Source: Clostridia bacterium | Lineage (GTDB): Bacteria > Bacillota > Clostridia > Oscillospirales > Acutalibacteraceae | Assembly (NCBI GenBank): GCA_017387165.1 | Contig: JAFOFS010000191.1 | Span: 1-10,480, forward strand | Length of the DNA: 10,480 bases | Direction: 5' to 3' | In this document: positions 1 to 6,736 of the stretch, piece by piece | How the letters are laid out: each line of letters opens with the position of its first letter | Numbering within the stretch: the first letter of the stretch is position 1 | Notes under the pieces: model-generated | The model's input: only the letters and a program-made list of their open reading frames with translations | The model's database searches: none | What the model was told of the DNA's origin: nothing | Position numbers and translations under genes: made by a program

Positions 1-1
1 C

Positions 2-793
2 CTCACCTGGCAAGGAAACCGCACCGCCGCCACCTTCAGCAACCCCAATCTGTACGCCAAGGAAATGGTCATCCTGCTGCCGCTGGTCGCCCATTGTCTG
101 CTGACCGCCGGTCGGAAAAACGAGCGGTGGCTGTACGGCGCGATGGTGTTTATCTCCGCACTCGGCGCGATGTTCACCTTCTCACGCGGCGGATACCTGG
201 CGTTGGCGCTGGTGCTGCTGGTCTTTTTGGTGCTCAACTTTGCCCGTACCAAGACGGCGCGGTGGGCGATGCTGTTCGTCTGCATCGGGGCGGTGGCGCT
301 GGTGCTGATCCCCAACCCGTTTATGGATCGGTTGGCGACCATCAGCTTTGAGGACAAGGCGGTCGCCTTGCGAATCGGCGCCTGGGAAGTGGGCTGGAAC
401 GCCTTTTTGGAGCGCCCGATCGGCGGCTACGGCATGGGCTCGTTCAATGCGCTGAAGCTCATCAGCGAAGCCGGTATTATACAGACGCCGCATTTCCACA
501 ACGTGGTACTGGAATTGCTCATTGAGGGCGGTCTGGTCGCCCTCATCATCTACGCCTTTATGGCGTGGGAGATCTTCTATTCCAATCTCCGGCTGCACCG
601 CGTGGACGATTGGAACGACCGAACACTCGGCGTTTCCTTCCTCGCGATCGCCAGCGGCTTCCTGCTGGTCGGCATGGTGGACTTTCCGATGTCCACGCCA
701 AAGGGCATCCTCTCGTTTATCCTCATTTTGGCGTTGTCCGACCAAGCCAAACACCTCTGCCGCGATGCGTTGGCGGCCAAAAAACGAAAATAA
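2..793 (+). CDS. O-antigen ligase/polymerase-like (Wzy_C/WaaL-type) membrane protein, 3' part
   Basis: The reading frame is open from base 2, upstream of the first ATG at 65, so the start lies outside the window; 263 C-terminal residues are visible. The protein is very hydrophobic, with several membrane segments: about residues 22-36, 43-60, 63-80 and 88-105, then two near the C-terminus. Family hallmarks of the O-antigen ligase superfamily are visible. These are an Asn-Pro-Asn stretch near residue 14, an 'FSRGG' motif (Arg62) at the start of a membrane helix, and a large extracytoplasmic part with Gly-rich 'GGYGMGSF' followed by 'HFHN' (His164-Asn167) and 'LELLIEGG'. Such proteins join or polymerise undecaprenyl-linked glycans at the outer face of the cytoplasmic membrane. 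In a Gram-positive setting a role in capsule, exopolysaccharide or teichuronic-type polymers is more likely than LPS. The exact substrate cannot be read from the sequence. It is the last gene before a terminator. Confidence 0.85.
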   Translation, partial: LTWQGNRTAATFSNPNLYAKEMVILLPLVAHCLLTAGRKNERWLYGAMVFISALGAMFTFSRGGYLALALVLLVFLVLNFARTKTARWAMLFVCIGAVALVLIPNPFMDRLATISFEDKAVALRIGAWEVGWNAFLERPIGGYGMGSFNALKLISEAGIIQTPHFHNVVLELLIEGGLVALIIYAFMAWEIFYSNLRLHRVDDWNDRTLGVSFLAIASGFLLVGMVDFPMSTPKGILSFILILALSDQAKHLCRDALAAKKRK

Positions 794-799
794 AAAGAA

Positions 800-845
800 A
801 ATCCCGTGTAAAGGTTTTATCCTTGACACGGGATTGTTTTTTTTG
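800..845. terminator. Bidirectional intrinsic terminator between convergent genes
   Basis: Perfect 10-bp arms AATCCCGTGT (800-809) and ACACGGGATT (826-835) surround a 16-nt loop. On the plus strand they are followed by G and eight T, which ends the ligase-like gene. On the minus strand the arm is followed by TTTTCTTTTTA, which can end the pap2-pepF unit whose last stop codon is at 870. It lies in the 76-nt gap between convergent genes, as expected for a shared terminator. Confidence 0.88.
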
Positions 846-869
846 TTCAAAGCGAGGGTTTCCGAAAAA

Positions 870-2669
870 TTACCCCTTTTTGCACAATGCGCGGTACTGC
901 TTGACGGTGGCGGCAAAGTCAGCCACCGCATCCTCCACCACTTCGGGACGCGTGAGGTCGATACCGGCAACCTTCAGGCTGTCGATCGGGCTCTTGCTGT
1001 TGCCGCAGCGCAGGAAAGCAAGGTATTTTTGGACGTAGCTCTCCCCCTCGGTTTCGATCCGCTTAACGATCGCGGATGCCGCCGACAGGCAGGTGGCGTA
1101 TTTATACACGTAGAAATTATAGTAGAAGTGCGGAATACGCATCCATTCCATAGCGATCGGCTTATCGCATACCACACGAGGACCGAAATACCGCTTGATG
1201 ATGGCGTAGTATTTGTCGCACAGCACCTCTTTGGTCAGCGGAACGCCGTCCGCGCACAGCGTGTGCATCGTTTCCTCAAACTCCGCAAACATGGTCTGGC
1301 GGAACAGGGTGGTACGGTACAGTTCCATCAGCTGGTCAAGTATTTCTGCTTTACGGGCATCGTCGGTTGCCGAAGCAAGCTGGCGACGCATCAACAGCAA
1401 TTCGTTGACGATGGAGGCCACTTCCGCAACAAAAATGGTGTAGGCGGCATCCTGCGGAGGGTTGCTGCCGGAGGAGTACCAGGTGTGCATACTATGCCCC
1501 GCCTCGTGTGCGAGGGTGGAAACGTCGTCGAAGGTATCGGTGAAATTCAGCAGCATATACGGCTCGATATCGCAGCCGCCGGTGCTGTACGCACCGTCGC
1601 GTTTACCGGCGTTCGGATACACGTCCACCCAGCGGCGGTTGCGGATGCCGTCCTCCAGCACCGAGCGGTATTCTTCACCGAACACGCTGACCGTATCCAG
1701 CACCATCTCCACCGCCTGCTCGTAGCTGCAGGAACGGGTTTCCGCCGCCACCATCGGGGCGTACACGTCGTACAGGTGCAGCTGCGACACGCCGAGCGAT
1801 TCGCGCTTGACGTCGTAGTAATCGTACAGCACGTCGAGGTGCTTGTTGACCGTAGCGATCAGATTATGCATAATGTCGGGCGTCACCTCATCGTTAAAGG
1901 TGGACGCCTGCAGGCTGCTCTCAAAGCCACGTACCATGGCGACGGTGACCCGCTCATTGATGAAACCCTGCAACAGCGCCGACAGGGTGTTGCCGAACTG
2001 CGCGTAGGTTTCGTACATTTTGAAAAACGCGGCGCGGCGGACGCGGCGGTTGCCGCTCATCAGCTGGGTCACGAAGTTGGCGCCGGTCAGCTGCAGCGGT
2101 TTGTCGTCCTCACCGCGGATCTTGCCGAAGCGCATATCGGCGGCGGTAAACACGCCGCGGATGTCGTCGTGAGAGGACAAGGCGCCGCTCATATCCGCCA
2201 GCAGCTTTTCGCCCTCATCCGACAAGGTGTACGGACGGAAGCGGCGAACGCCGTGCAAATAACGGGAATACGCTTTGATGCTCGGCTGTTGCTCCATCCA
2301 CGCAGCGAGGGTATCCTCCTCCAGACGGATCAGCGCGGGATTGACGAAAGCGGTGGCCGAGGTCCAGTCGTCCAGCAAATTCTGCACACGGCCGCGAAGT
2401 CCCAAAGCGGCGTTATCCGACAGATCGACGTCGGAGGCCAGCTGGGCATATTCGTACAGGCGGTGAATGGTCAGTTCGATCGCCATCTGCGTCTCCAGCG
2501 TTTCCGCCAGCGAGGCGGCGTCCTTCGTGATGGTCTGCTCTCGCGAAGCAAACGCGGCGATATCCGCCTTGGCCTGCTCAAACGCGGCGTCAAAAGCCGC
2601 CACGTCGGGATACAGCGCCGCCGGATCCCATTTGTACTGCTCGGGAATGTCCTTACGAACGGTAGTCAT
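870..2669 (-). CDS. pepF: Oligoendopeptidase F (M3 family zinc metallopeptidase)
   Basis: This 599-residue protein has the usual length for PepF (about 600). The zinc site is HEAGH at residues 388-392, preceded by 'DDVSTLA', with the third ligand Glu416 in 'FVAEVASIVNE' as in family M3B. The N-terminus 'TTVRKDIPEQYKWDPAALYP' is the standard opening of the family. PepF cleaves short peptides of roughly 7-17 residues in the cytoplasm and serves peptide recycling. I chose the ATG at 2667-2669 because AAAGGAGAT precedes it by a normal distance. The frame stays open for 56 more codons upstream, but those overlap the preceding phosphatase gene in another frame and do not resemble PepF. It follows the PAP2 gene by 17 nt and appears to share its promoter. 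The gene ends at the bidirectional terminator. Confidence 0.96.
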   Translation of the reverse strand: MTTVRKDIPEQYKWDPAALYPDVAAFDAAFEQAKADIAAFASREQTITKDAASLAETLETQMAIELTIHRLYEYAQLASDVDLSDNAALGLRGRVQNLLDDWTSATAFVNPALIRLEEDTLAAWMEQQPSIKAYSRYLHGVRRFRPYTLSDEGEKLLADMSGALSSHDDIRGVFTAADMRFGKIRGEDDKPLQLTGANFVTQLMSGNRRVRRAAFFKMYETYAQFGNTLSALLQGFINERVTVAMVRGFESSLQASTFNDEVTPDIMHNLIATVNKHLDVLYDYYDVKRESLGVSQLHLYDVYAPMVAAETRSCSYEQAVEMVLDTVSVFGEEYRSVLEDGIRNRRWVDVYPNAGKRDGAYSTGGCDIEPYMLLNFTDTFDDVSTLAHEAGHSMHTWYSSGSNPPQDAAYTIFVAEVASIVNELLLMRRQLASATDDARKAEILDQLMELYRTTLFRQTMFAEFEETMHTLCADGVPLTKEVLCDKYYAIIKRYFGPRVVCDKPIAMEWMRIPHFYYNFYVYKYATCLSAASAIVKRIETEGESYVQKYLAFLRCGNSKSPIDSLKVAGIDLTRPEVVEDAVADFAATVKQYRALCKKG

Positions 2670-2686
2670 ACGATGATCTCCTTTTA

Positions 2687-3205
2687 TTACGGGAATAGCG
2701 GAATGTGACTGACAACCAACCCGATGGTAACTCCCAGCAGGGTACCGACCAGCACATCCGACGGAAAATGAACGTACAGATACAGGCGGGAAAACGCGAT
2801 AAACAGCGCCAGCGGAATGACAATCCAGCCGAGCCACGGCACGCTGAAGGTCAGGATGGTGGCGGCAATGGAGGAGGACAGCGAGTGGCAGGACGGGAAG
2901 GAATAATCGCCCGGCACGGCAACCAGCAGCGGATGCTCCTCATCAATCCAGCAGGGACGGAAGCGGCGTACCGACAGCTTGATCAAGAGGTTACCGAACA
3001 GCAGGCCGAGGCCGAGACCGCAAAACACGCGCAGCGCCAGACCGACGCGGAGAAACAGCAGAACGGCGGCAATGGACAGCCACAGAATACCGCCGTTTCC
3101 GAGGCGGGTGATCCACGGCATCAGCCGATCCAAAAAGCGGCAGCCGAGGCGGTTGCGGATCTTATGAAGAATCATCCAGTCCCAGCGTAACACACGGTTT
3201 CTCAT
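2687..3205 (-). CDS. PAP2-superfamily membrane phosphatase (undecaprenyl-/lipid-phosphate phosphatase type)
   Basis: This 172-residue protein has hydrophobic segments near residues 39-52, 56-75, 111-138 and 150-168. All three PAP2 signature motifs are in order: K76-x6-R83-P84, then F103-P-S-x-H107, then S139-R140-x5-H146-x3-D150. His107 and His146 would be the acid and the phosphate-accepting nucleophile. The second motif reads PSCH, with Cys106 where most members have Gly. The family removes phosphate from lipid phosphates such as undecaprenyl pyrophosphate or phosphatidylglycerol phosphate at the membrane; the substrate here is not decidable. I chose the ATG at 3203-3205 because AAAGGAGG lies 9 nt upstream. 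A longer form from 3271 would start inside the promoter. It is the first gene of a two-gene unit with pepF, 17 nt apart. Confidence 0.92.
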   Translation of the reverse strand: MRNRVLRWDWMILHKIRNRLGCRFLDRLMPWITRLGNGGILWLSIAAVLLFLRVGLALRVFCGLGLGLLFGNLLIKLSVRRFRPCWIDEEHPLLVAVPGDYSFPSCHSLSSSIAATILTFSVPWLGWIVIPLALFIAFSRLYLYVHFPSDVLVGTLLGVTIGLVVSHIPLFP

Positions 3206-3242
3206 TTCTGCTTTCCTCCTTTCGCAAATTTCCACAAATACT

Positions 3243-3271
3243 ATTATACACAAAAAATTGGGTCCCGTCAA
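3243..3271 (-). promoter_or_regulatory. Sigma-A promoter of the pap2-pepF unit
   Basis: On the minus strand, TTGACG (3266-3271) and a consensus TATAAT (3243-3248) are separated by exactly 17 bp. The -10 box ends 37 bp before the PAP2 start codon, leaving a short leader that contains the AAAGGAGG ribosome-binding site. The -35 box begins one base after the T-run of the galU terminator. Confidence 0.88.
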
Positions 3272-3272
3272 G

Positions 3273-3316
3273 AAAAAACAGCCGTCCTACGGCGTAACGC
3301 CGTGTGGCGGCTGTTT
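3273..3316 (-). terminator. Intrinsic terminator of the zinc-protein/galU unit
   Basis: Minus-strand hairpin just after the galU stop codon (3322-3324). Outer arms AAACAGCCG and CGGCTGTTT (3276-3284 and 3308-3316) enclose an inner perfect stem ACGGCG-TAA-CGCCGT (3289-3303), with a small internal loop between the two. The 3' arm runs into six T on the minus strand (3273-3278), giving a classical Rho-independent terminator. Confidence 0.9.
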
Positions 3317-3321
3317 CGGTT

Positions 3322-4194
3322 TTACAGCGTCTTGACCAGTTCCTTTAAGTACGCGGCAAAGTCGGGGCCGAGGTCGGGACGGGACAACGCCACCTCACAG
3401 GTGGCCTGCAGAATGCCGAGCTTATTGCCCATATCGTAGCGTTTGCCCGTAAAGGCAACGCCGATCATTCCGGCCGTCTGCGCCATTTCTTTCATCGCGT
3501 CGGTCAGCTGAATCTCGCCGCCGGCGCCGGGGGCGGTATGCTCCAAAATATCGAAAATATCGGGAGTCAGCACACAGCGACCGAGGATGGAATACAGCGA
3601 AAAGGTTTCCTCCGGCGTCTGCGGCTTTTCCACCATATCGGTGATCGAAAAACAGCCGTCTTGCAGCGGTTCCAGCTTCATCGAGCTATATTTTTTGATC
3701 TGCTCGGGGGTGACTTCGCGGATACCGACCACTCCCTTGCCGTAGGTCTCAAACGCACGGCAAAGCTGGGCGCAGGCAGGATCCTCCCCGATGATGACGT
3801 CGTCGCCGTACAGCACCGCAAACGGCTCGTTTCCGACAAAGGAACGCGCACAGGAAACGGCGTGACCGAGTCCCTTGGTCTCTTTTTGTCGGATAAAGGT
3901 GACGTTGCACAGTCGGGCGATGCGGCGCACCTCCTCCAGCTCGGCGGTCTTGCCGCCGGCCTCCAGGCGAGCCTCCAGCTCGGGGGCGTAATCGAAGTGA
4001 TCCTCAATGATGCCCTTGCCGCGGTTGGTGATGATCAGCACGTCCTCGATACCGGCGGCAACCGCCTCCTCGACGATATACTGAATCGCCGGCTTATCCA
4101 CGATGGGAAGCATTTCCTTGGGGCTGGCCTTGGTCATCGGCAACACGCGAGTACCGAGTCCTGCGGCCGGAATGATCGCTTTCCGAACTTTCAT
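3322..4194 (-). CDS. galU: UTP-glucose-1-phosphate uridylyltransferase
   Basis: This 290-residue protein has the normal length for GalU. The N-terminal nucleotidyltransferase signature spans residues 10-35: 'AAGLGTR', then 'KASPKEMLP' and 'VDKP'. Further motifs are 'LYGDD' (Asp131/Asp132, metal and nucleotide site), 'MVEKP' with Lys190, 'GRCVLTPDIF' and 'GGEIQLTDAM'. It makes UDP-glucose from UTP and glucose-1-phosphate in the cytoplasm, the donor for capsule, glycolipid and teichoic-acid glycosylation. GGAG lies upstream of the start. It begins 15 nt after the stop codon of the zinc-ribbon membrane protein and has no visible promoter of its own, so it is probably co-transcribed with that gene. 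The terminator sits immediately downstream. Confidence 0.97.
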   Translation of the reverse strand: MKVRKAIIPAAGLGTRVLPMTKASPKEMLPIVDKPAIQYIVEEAVAAGIEDVLIITNRGKGIIEDHFDYAPELEARLEAGGKTAELEEVRRIARLCNVTFIRQKETKGLGHAVSCARSFVGNEPFAVLYGDDVIIGEDPACAQLCRAFETYGKGVVGIREVTPEQIKKYSSMKLEPLQDGCFSITDMVEKPQTPEETFSLYSILGRCVLTPDIFDILEHTAPGAGGEIQLTDAMKEMAQTAGMIGVAFTGKRYDMGNKLGILQATCEVALSRPDLGPDFAAYLKELVKTL

Positions 4195-4209
4195 CTGAAT
4201 ACTCCTTTT

Positions 4210-5157
4210 TTAAAAATTAAAGTAGATCAACATATCGCAAATGATCTGCGGCGTAACATTCACCACCAAAAGAGCCAACGCAAACAGCACCGGCGCCACA
4301 CCGCCCTCAAACGGCAGGCGAGCCTGATAGTCGTCGGGACAGTTGCGCTTCAGGCGGCGGCAACGGGACAACGCACTTTGACGGTACATAAAGGTGCCGA
4401 AGAGACCGCAAAAGACGTGCAGCAACGCCCACATCCACGCCATCAACATGGCGGGAAGCGGAACGCTTTCTGCCAGCAGCAGCCACGTTTCCAGCATCGA
4501 CGCGTCGGTCGGCATGGAAAGCAGCGGTCCGATCATCAGCAGCTGCTCGGTGGTGAGAAACGCCAGTTCCAGGCAGAGGATCAAGGCGCCCGCCAAATAG
4601 TTTTTACGCAAAAACAGCCATGGCGACGGGAACAAAAATGCCAGCCAGTTCCAGGTGATCGGCTTGTTTTCGGCGTACATTTTGCGGAAACGGGGCAGGT
4701 AATACTGCTGATTGACGCCGATCGCCAGAGCGACGTCCCCGACTGTCGTGCCGTCGTCATCCATCGCTTCGTTACGAGGGATATTCGTTTCTGCATCGGG
4801 GGTCGGGGCATGGAACGGCGTGTAGGTTGCCGAGGAATCCGCAGAGGTTCCCGACCATTCACGCACCTTGAGCGGACGACCGCAACGGGAGCAAAATTCC
4901 GCAAAGGTGGGGTTTTGCTTGCCGCAATGCGGACAGAGCGCACCGTCGGTCGGCTGCTCGGTCTTTGGTTGTTCCGCCTGTTCGTTACGCGACCATTGCT
5001 CGGGCGTACCGTGGCGGTCGGCGAAATGGCAATGCCCCTCACTCATCCAGCAGGCGCGATGGTGCGGAGCGCCGCACTCGGGGCAGGAGACGATATCGTC
5101 CTTCTCCGCAAACGCCTTGCCGCAGACGGGGCAGGATTGACCTTCATAAAAAAACAT
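4210..5157 (-). CDS. Prokaryotic RING-finger/zinc-ribbon membrane protein with DUF2628-like C-terminus
   Basis: This is a 315-residue protein of unknown function. Its N-terminal domain has a RING-like metal pattern: Cys9-x2-Cys12, Cys25-x2-Cys28, His33-x2-Cys36, then His42-Cys43. It matches the layout of the prokaryotic RING finger family seen in clostridia. A second zinc ribbon, Cys75-x2-Cys78 with Cys89-x2-Cys92, follows after a polar linker. The middle is low-complexity and acidic. From about residue 150 there is 'NQQYYLPRFRKMY' and 'WNWLAFLFPSPW', typical of DUF2628 proteins, then three hydrophobic segments near residues 188-206, 232-260 and 290-312. The zinc domains therefore probably face the cytoplasm from a membrane anchor. 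I chose the ATG at 5155-5157, with AAAGGAG upstream; the upstream in-frame TTG at 5178 has no such site. galU follows by 15 nt. Domain naming is from memory. Confidence 0.82.
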   Translation of the reverse strand: MFFYEGQSCPVCGKAFAEKDDIVSCPECGAPHHRACWMSEGHCHFADRHGTPEQWSRNEQAEQPKTEQPTDGALCPHCGKQNPTFAEFCSRCGRPLKVREWSGTSADSSATYTPFHAPTPDAETNIPRNEAMDDDGTTVGDVALAIGVNQQYYLPRFRKMYAENKPITWNWLAFLFPSPWLFLRKNYLAGALILCLELAFLTTEQLLMIGPLLSMPTDASMLETWLLLAESVPLPAMLMAWMWALLHVFCGLFGTFMYRQSALSRCRRLKRNCPDDYQARLPFEGGVAPVLFALALLVVNVTPQIICDMLIYFNF

Positions 5158-5193
5158 ACGCTTCTCCTTTTGAGGCAAAACTTTCTGTATAAC

Positions 5194-5222
5194 ATTCTAT
5201 CCTTTTCCCGTCACTTTTGCAA
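5194..5222 (-). promoter_or_regulatory. Promoter of the zinc-protein/galU unit
   Basis: On the minus strand, TTGCAA (5217-5222) and TAGAAT (5194-5199) are separated by 17 bp. The -10 box ends 36 bp before the chosen start codon at 5157. Each hexamer differs from consensus at only one or two positions. Confidence 0.75.
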
Positions 5223-5282
5223 GCAAAATCCGAAACATTTATAATTTTTTCACGATTGCGGCGGTTTTTCGCATTTTTTTAT

Positions 5283-5311
5283 TTGCACTTTGCAGGAAAT
5301 GGGTATATAAT
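5283..5311 (+). promoter_or_regulatory. Promoter of the murD operon
   Basis: TTGCAC (5283-5288) and a consensus TATAAT (5306-5311) are separated by 17 bp and lie 36 bp before the murD start. The stretch 5236-5282 just upstream holds several T-runs and could act as an UP-type element. The divergent promoter of the zinc-protein gene ends about 60 bp away. Confidence 0.85.
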
Positions 5312-5347
5312 GTAAAATGGTATTTTATGTGGAAGGGGTCTATCGGA

Positions 5348-6736
5348 ATGAACAATCCCGCTTTGGAAAGCTTTATCTCCTCAATGAACGGCAAGACGGT
5401 CGCTGTCTGCGGCATCGGCAAAAACAATACGCCGGTGGTGCGGCAATTTTTGGGCTACGGCGCCAAGGTACGCGCCTGCGACAAGCGCAGCCGCGAGGCG
5501 CTCGGCGCGGTGGCAGACGAGCTGGAAGCAGCCGGCGCCGAGCTGCGGTTGGGCGAGCAGTATCTCGCTCATCTGGCGGAGTGCGATCTGGTGTTGCGGA
5601 CGCCGGGTATGAAGCCGTATCTGCCGGAATTTGCGGCGGCGCGCGAGGCCGGGATCACCGTCACCTCCGAGATGGAGTTGTTTTTCTCCCTCTGCCCTGC
5701 CCCGATCTACGCCGTGACCGGCTCGGACGGTAAGACGACCACCACCACCATCATCGCCAATCTGCTGGAAAAAAGCGGCAAGCGTGTGTGGCTGGGCGGA
5801 AACATCGGACGGGCGCTGTTTCCGCTCATTGAGCAGGTGAGCGCCGAGGACGTCGCGGTGGTGGAGGTTTCCAGCTTCCAGCTAACGATGATGACCCAAT
5901 CGCCGCACGTGGCGGTGGTCACCAACGTGTCCCCCAACCATCTCGACTGGCACACCGATATGGACGAATACGTTGAGGCGAAGAAAAACCTCATTTCCCA
6001 TCAAAAGCCGGGCGATCGCTGTGTGCTCAACGCCGACAATGCGGTGACCGCGGCGTGGGGCGAAGCAGGGGTCAGCGGCGAGCTCGCGACCTTTTCCCGT
6101 CTGCACGAGGTTGCCAACGGCGCGTTTCTCTCGGCTGATGGGGTGCTGACCGTGCGTCAAAACGGCGTGGACACGCCTATCCTCACCGCCGACAAGGTGC
6201 GGTTGCAGGGAGTCTTTAACATTGAAAACTATCTCGCCGCGTTTGCGGCGGTGGCCGGCGAAGTGGAGCCGTCCGATATGGCGGAGTTTGCCGAGGAATT
6301 CGGCGGTGTGGAGCATCGGCGTGAGCTGGTGCGGACGCGGCACGGCGTGGAATGGTACAACGATTCCATCGGCAGCAGTCCCTCCCGTACCATCGCCGGA
6401 CTCGGCTCGTTTGCGCACAAGGTCATTCTGATCGCCGGCGGCTACGACAAGAATATCCCGTACGAGCCGCTCGGAGAAGCGGCAGCGGATACCGTCAAGG
6501 CGGCGGTACTGTTGGGCGCGACGGCAGAAAAAATTCATCGCGCCATCCGCCAATACAGCGATCTGCCGATCGTGCGTGTGGACACGCTGGAGCAGGCGGT
6601 GGAAATTGCGGACGGGTTGGCGAAAGAGGGCGATGCGGTGTTCTTCTCCCCTGCCAGCGCCAGCTTTGATATGTACAAGAATTTCGAAGAACGCGGCAAG
6701 CATTTCAAGGCGCTGGTAACGGCGCTTTCCGAATGA
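5348..6736 (+). CDS. murD: UDP-N-acetylmuramoyl-L-alanine--D-glutamate ligase (clostridial variant)
   Basis: This 462-residue protein has the normal MurD length. It adds D-glutamate to UDP-MurNAc-L-Ala in the cytoplasm, using ATP. Visible in order are the N-terminal Rossmann-like domain ('VAVCGIGKNN', acidic end at Asp45), the P-loop GSDGKT (125-130), 'VEVSSFQL', 'NVSPNHLDWH', and 'YVEAKK', whose Lys212 matches the carbamylated lysine of E. coli MurD. The C-terminal domain has 'WYNDSIGSSPSRT', 'AGGYDKNIPY' (Lys368) and 'SPASASFD'. Where E. coli MurD has NDSKATN, this protein has NDSIGSS, so the Lys is Ile341 and the Thr is Ser343. I recall this form from other clostridia. The start at 5348 has GGAAGGGG upstream; an in-frame ATG at 5327 lies between the promoter and that site and is less likely. 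The stop overlaps the next start as ATGA. Confidence 0.94.
   Translation: MNNPALESFISSMNGKTVAVCGIGKNNTPVVRQFLGYGAKVRACDKRSREALGAVADELEAAGAELRLGEQYLAHLAECDLVLRTPGMKPYLPEFAAAREAGITVTSEMELFFSLCPAPIYAVTGSDGKTTTTTIIANLLEKSGKRVWLGGNIGRALFPLIEQVSAEDVAVVEVSSFQLTMMTQSPHVAVVTNVSPNHLDWHTDMDEYVEAKKNLISHQKPGDRCVLNADNAVTAAWGEAGVSGELATFSRLHEVANGAFLSADGVLTVRQNGVDTPILTADKVRLQGVFNIENYLAAFAAVAGEVEPSDMAEFAEEFGGVEHRRELVRTRHGVEWYNDSIGSSPSRTIAGLGSFAHKVILIAGGYDKNIPYEPLGEAAADTVKAAVLLGATAEKIHRAIRQYSDLPIVRVDTLEQAVEIADGLAKEGDAVFFSPASASFDMYKNFEERGKHFKALVTALSE

Noticed and set aside
182..970. A 262-codon minus-strand frame over the ligase-like gene
   Set aside because: It reads through the bidirectional terminator and overlaps the pepF end and the ligase gene; the composition is that of an antisense shadow.
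522..2708. A 728-codon open frame on the plus strand across pepF
   Set aside because: It is antisense to a clear PepF with zinc motif, start site and promoter. The translation is rich in His, Arg and Val with no family features, as expected of the reverse of GC-rich codons.
2670..2837. N-terminal extension of PepF by 56 codons
   Set aside because: The extension overlaps the PAP2 gene in another frame, does not resemble PepF, and the downstream ATG at 2669 has a strong ribosome-binding site.
3538..5244. A 568-codon open frame on the plus strand across galU and the zinc-protein gene
   Set aside because: It spans two well-supported genes on the other strand and the gap between them, has no ribosome-binding site, and its product looks like random antisense translation.
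5252..5280. Possible terminator TGCG...CGCA followed by seven T before murD
   Set aside because: The stem is only four base pairs and lies just upstream of the murD -35 box; the T-run is better read as AT-rich promoter-upstream DNA.
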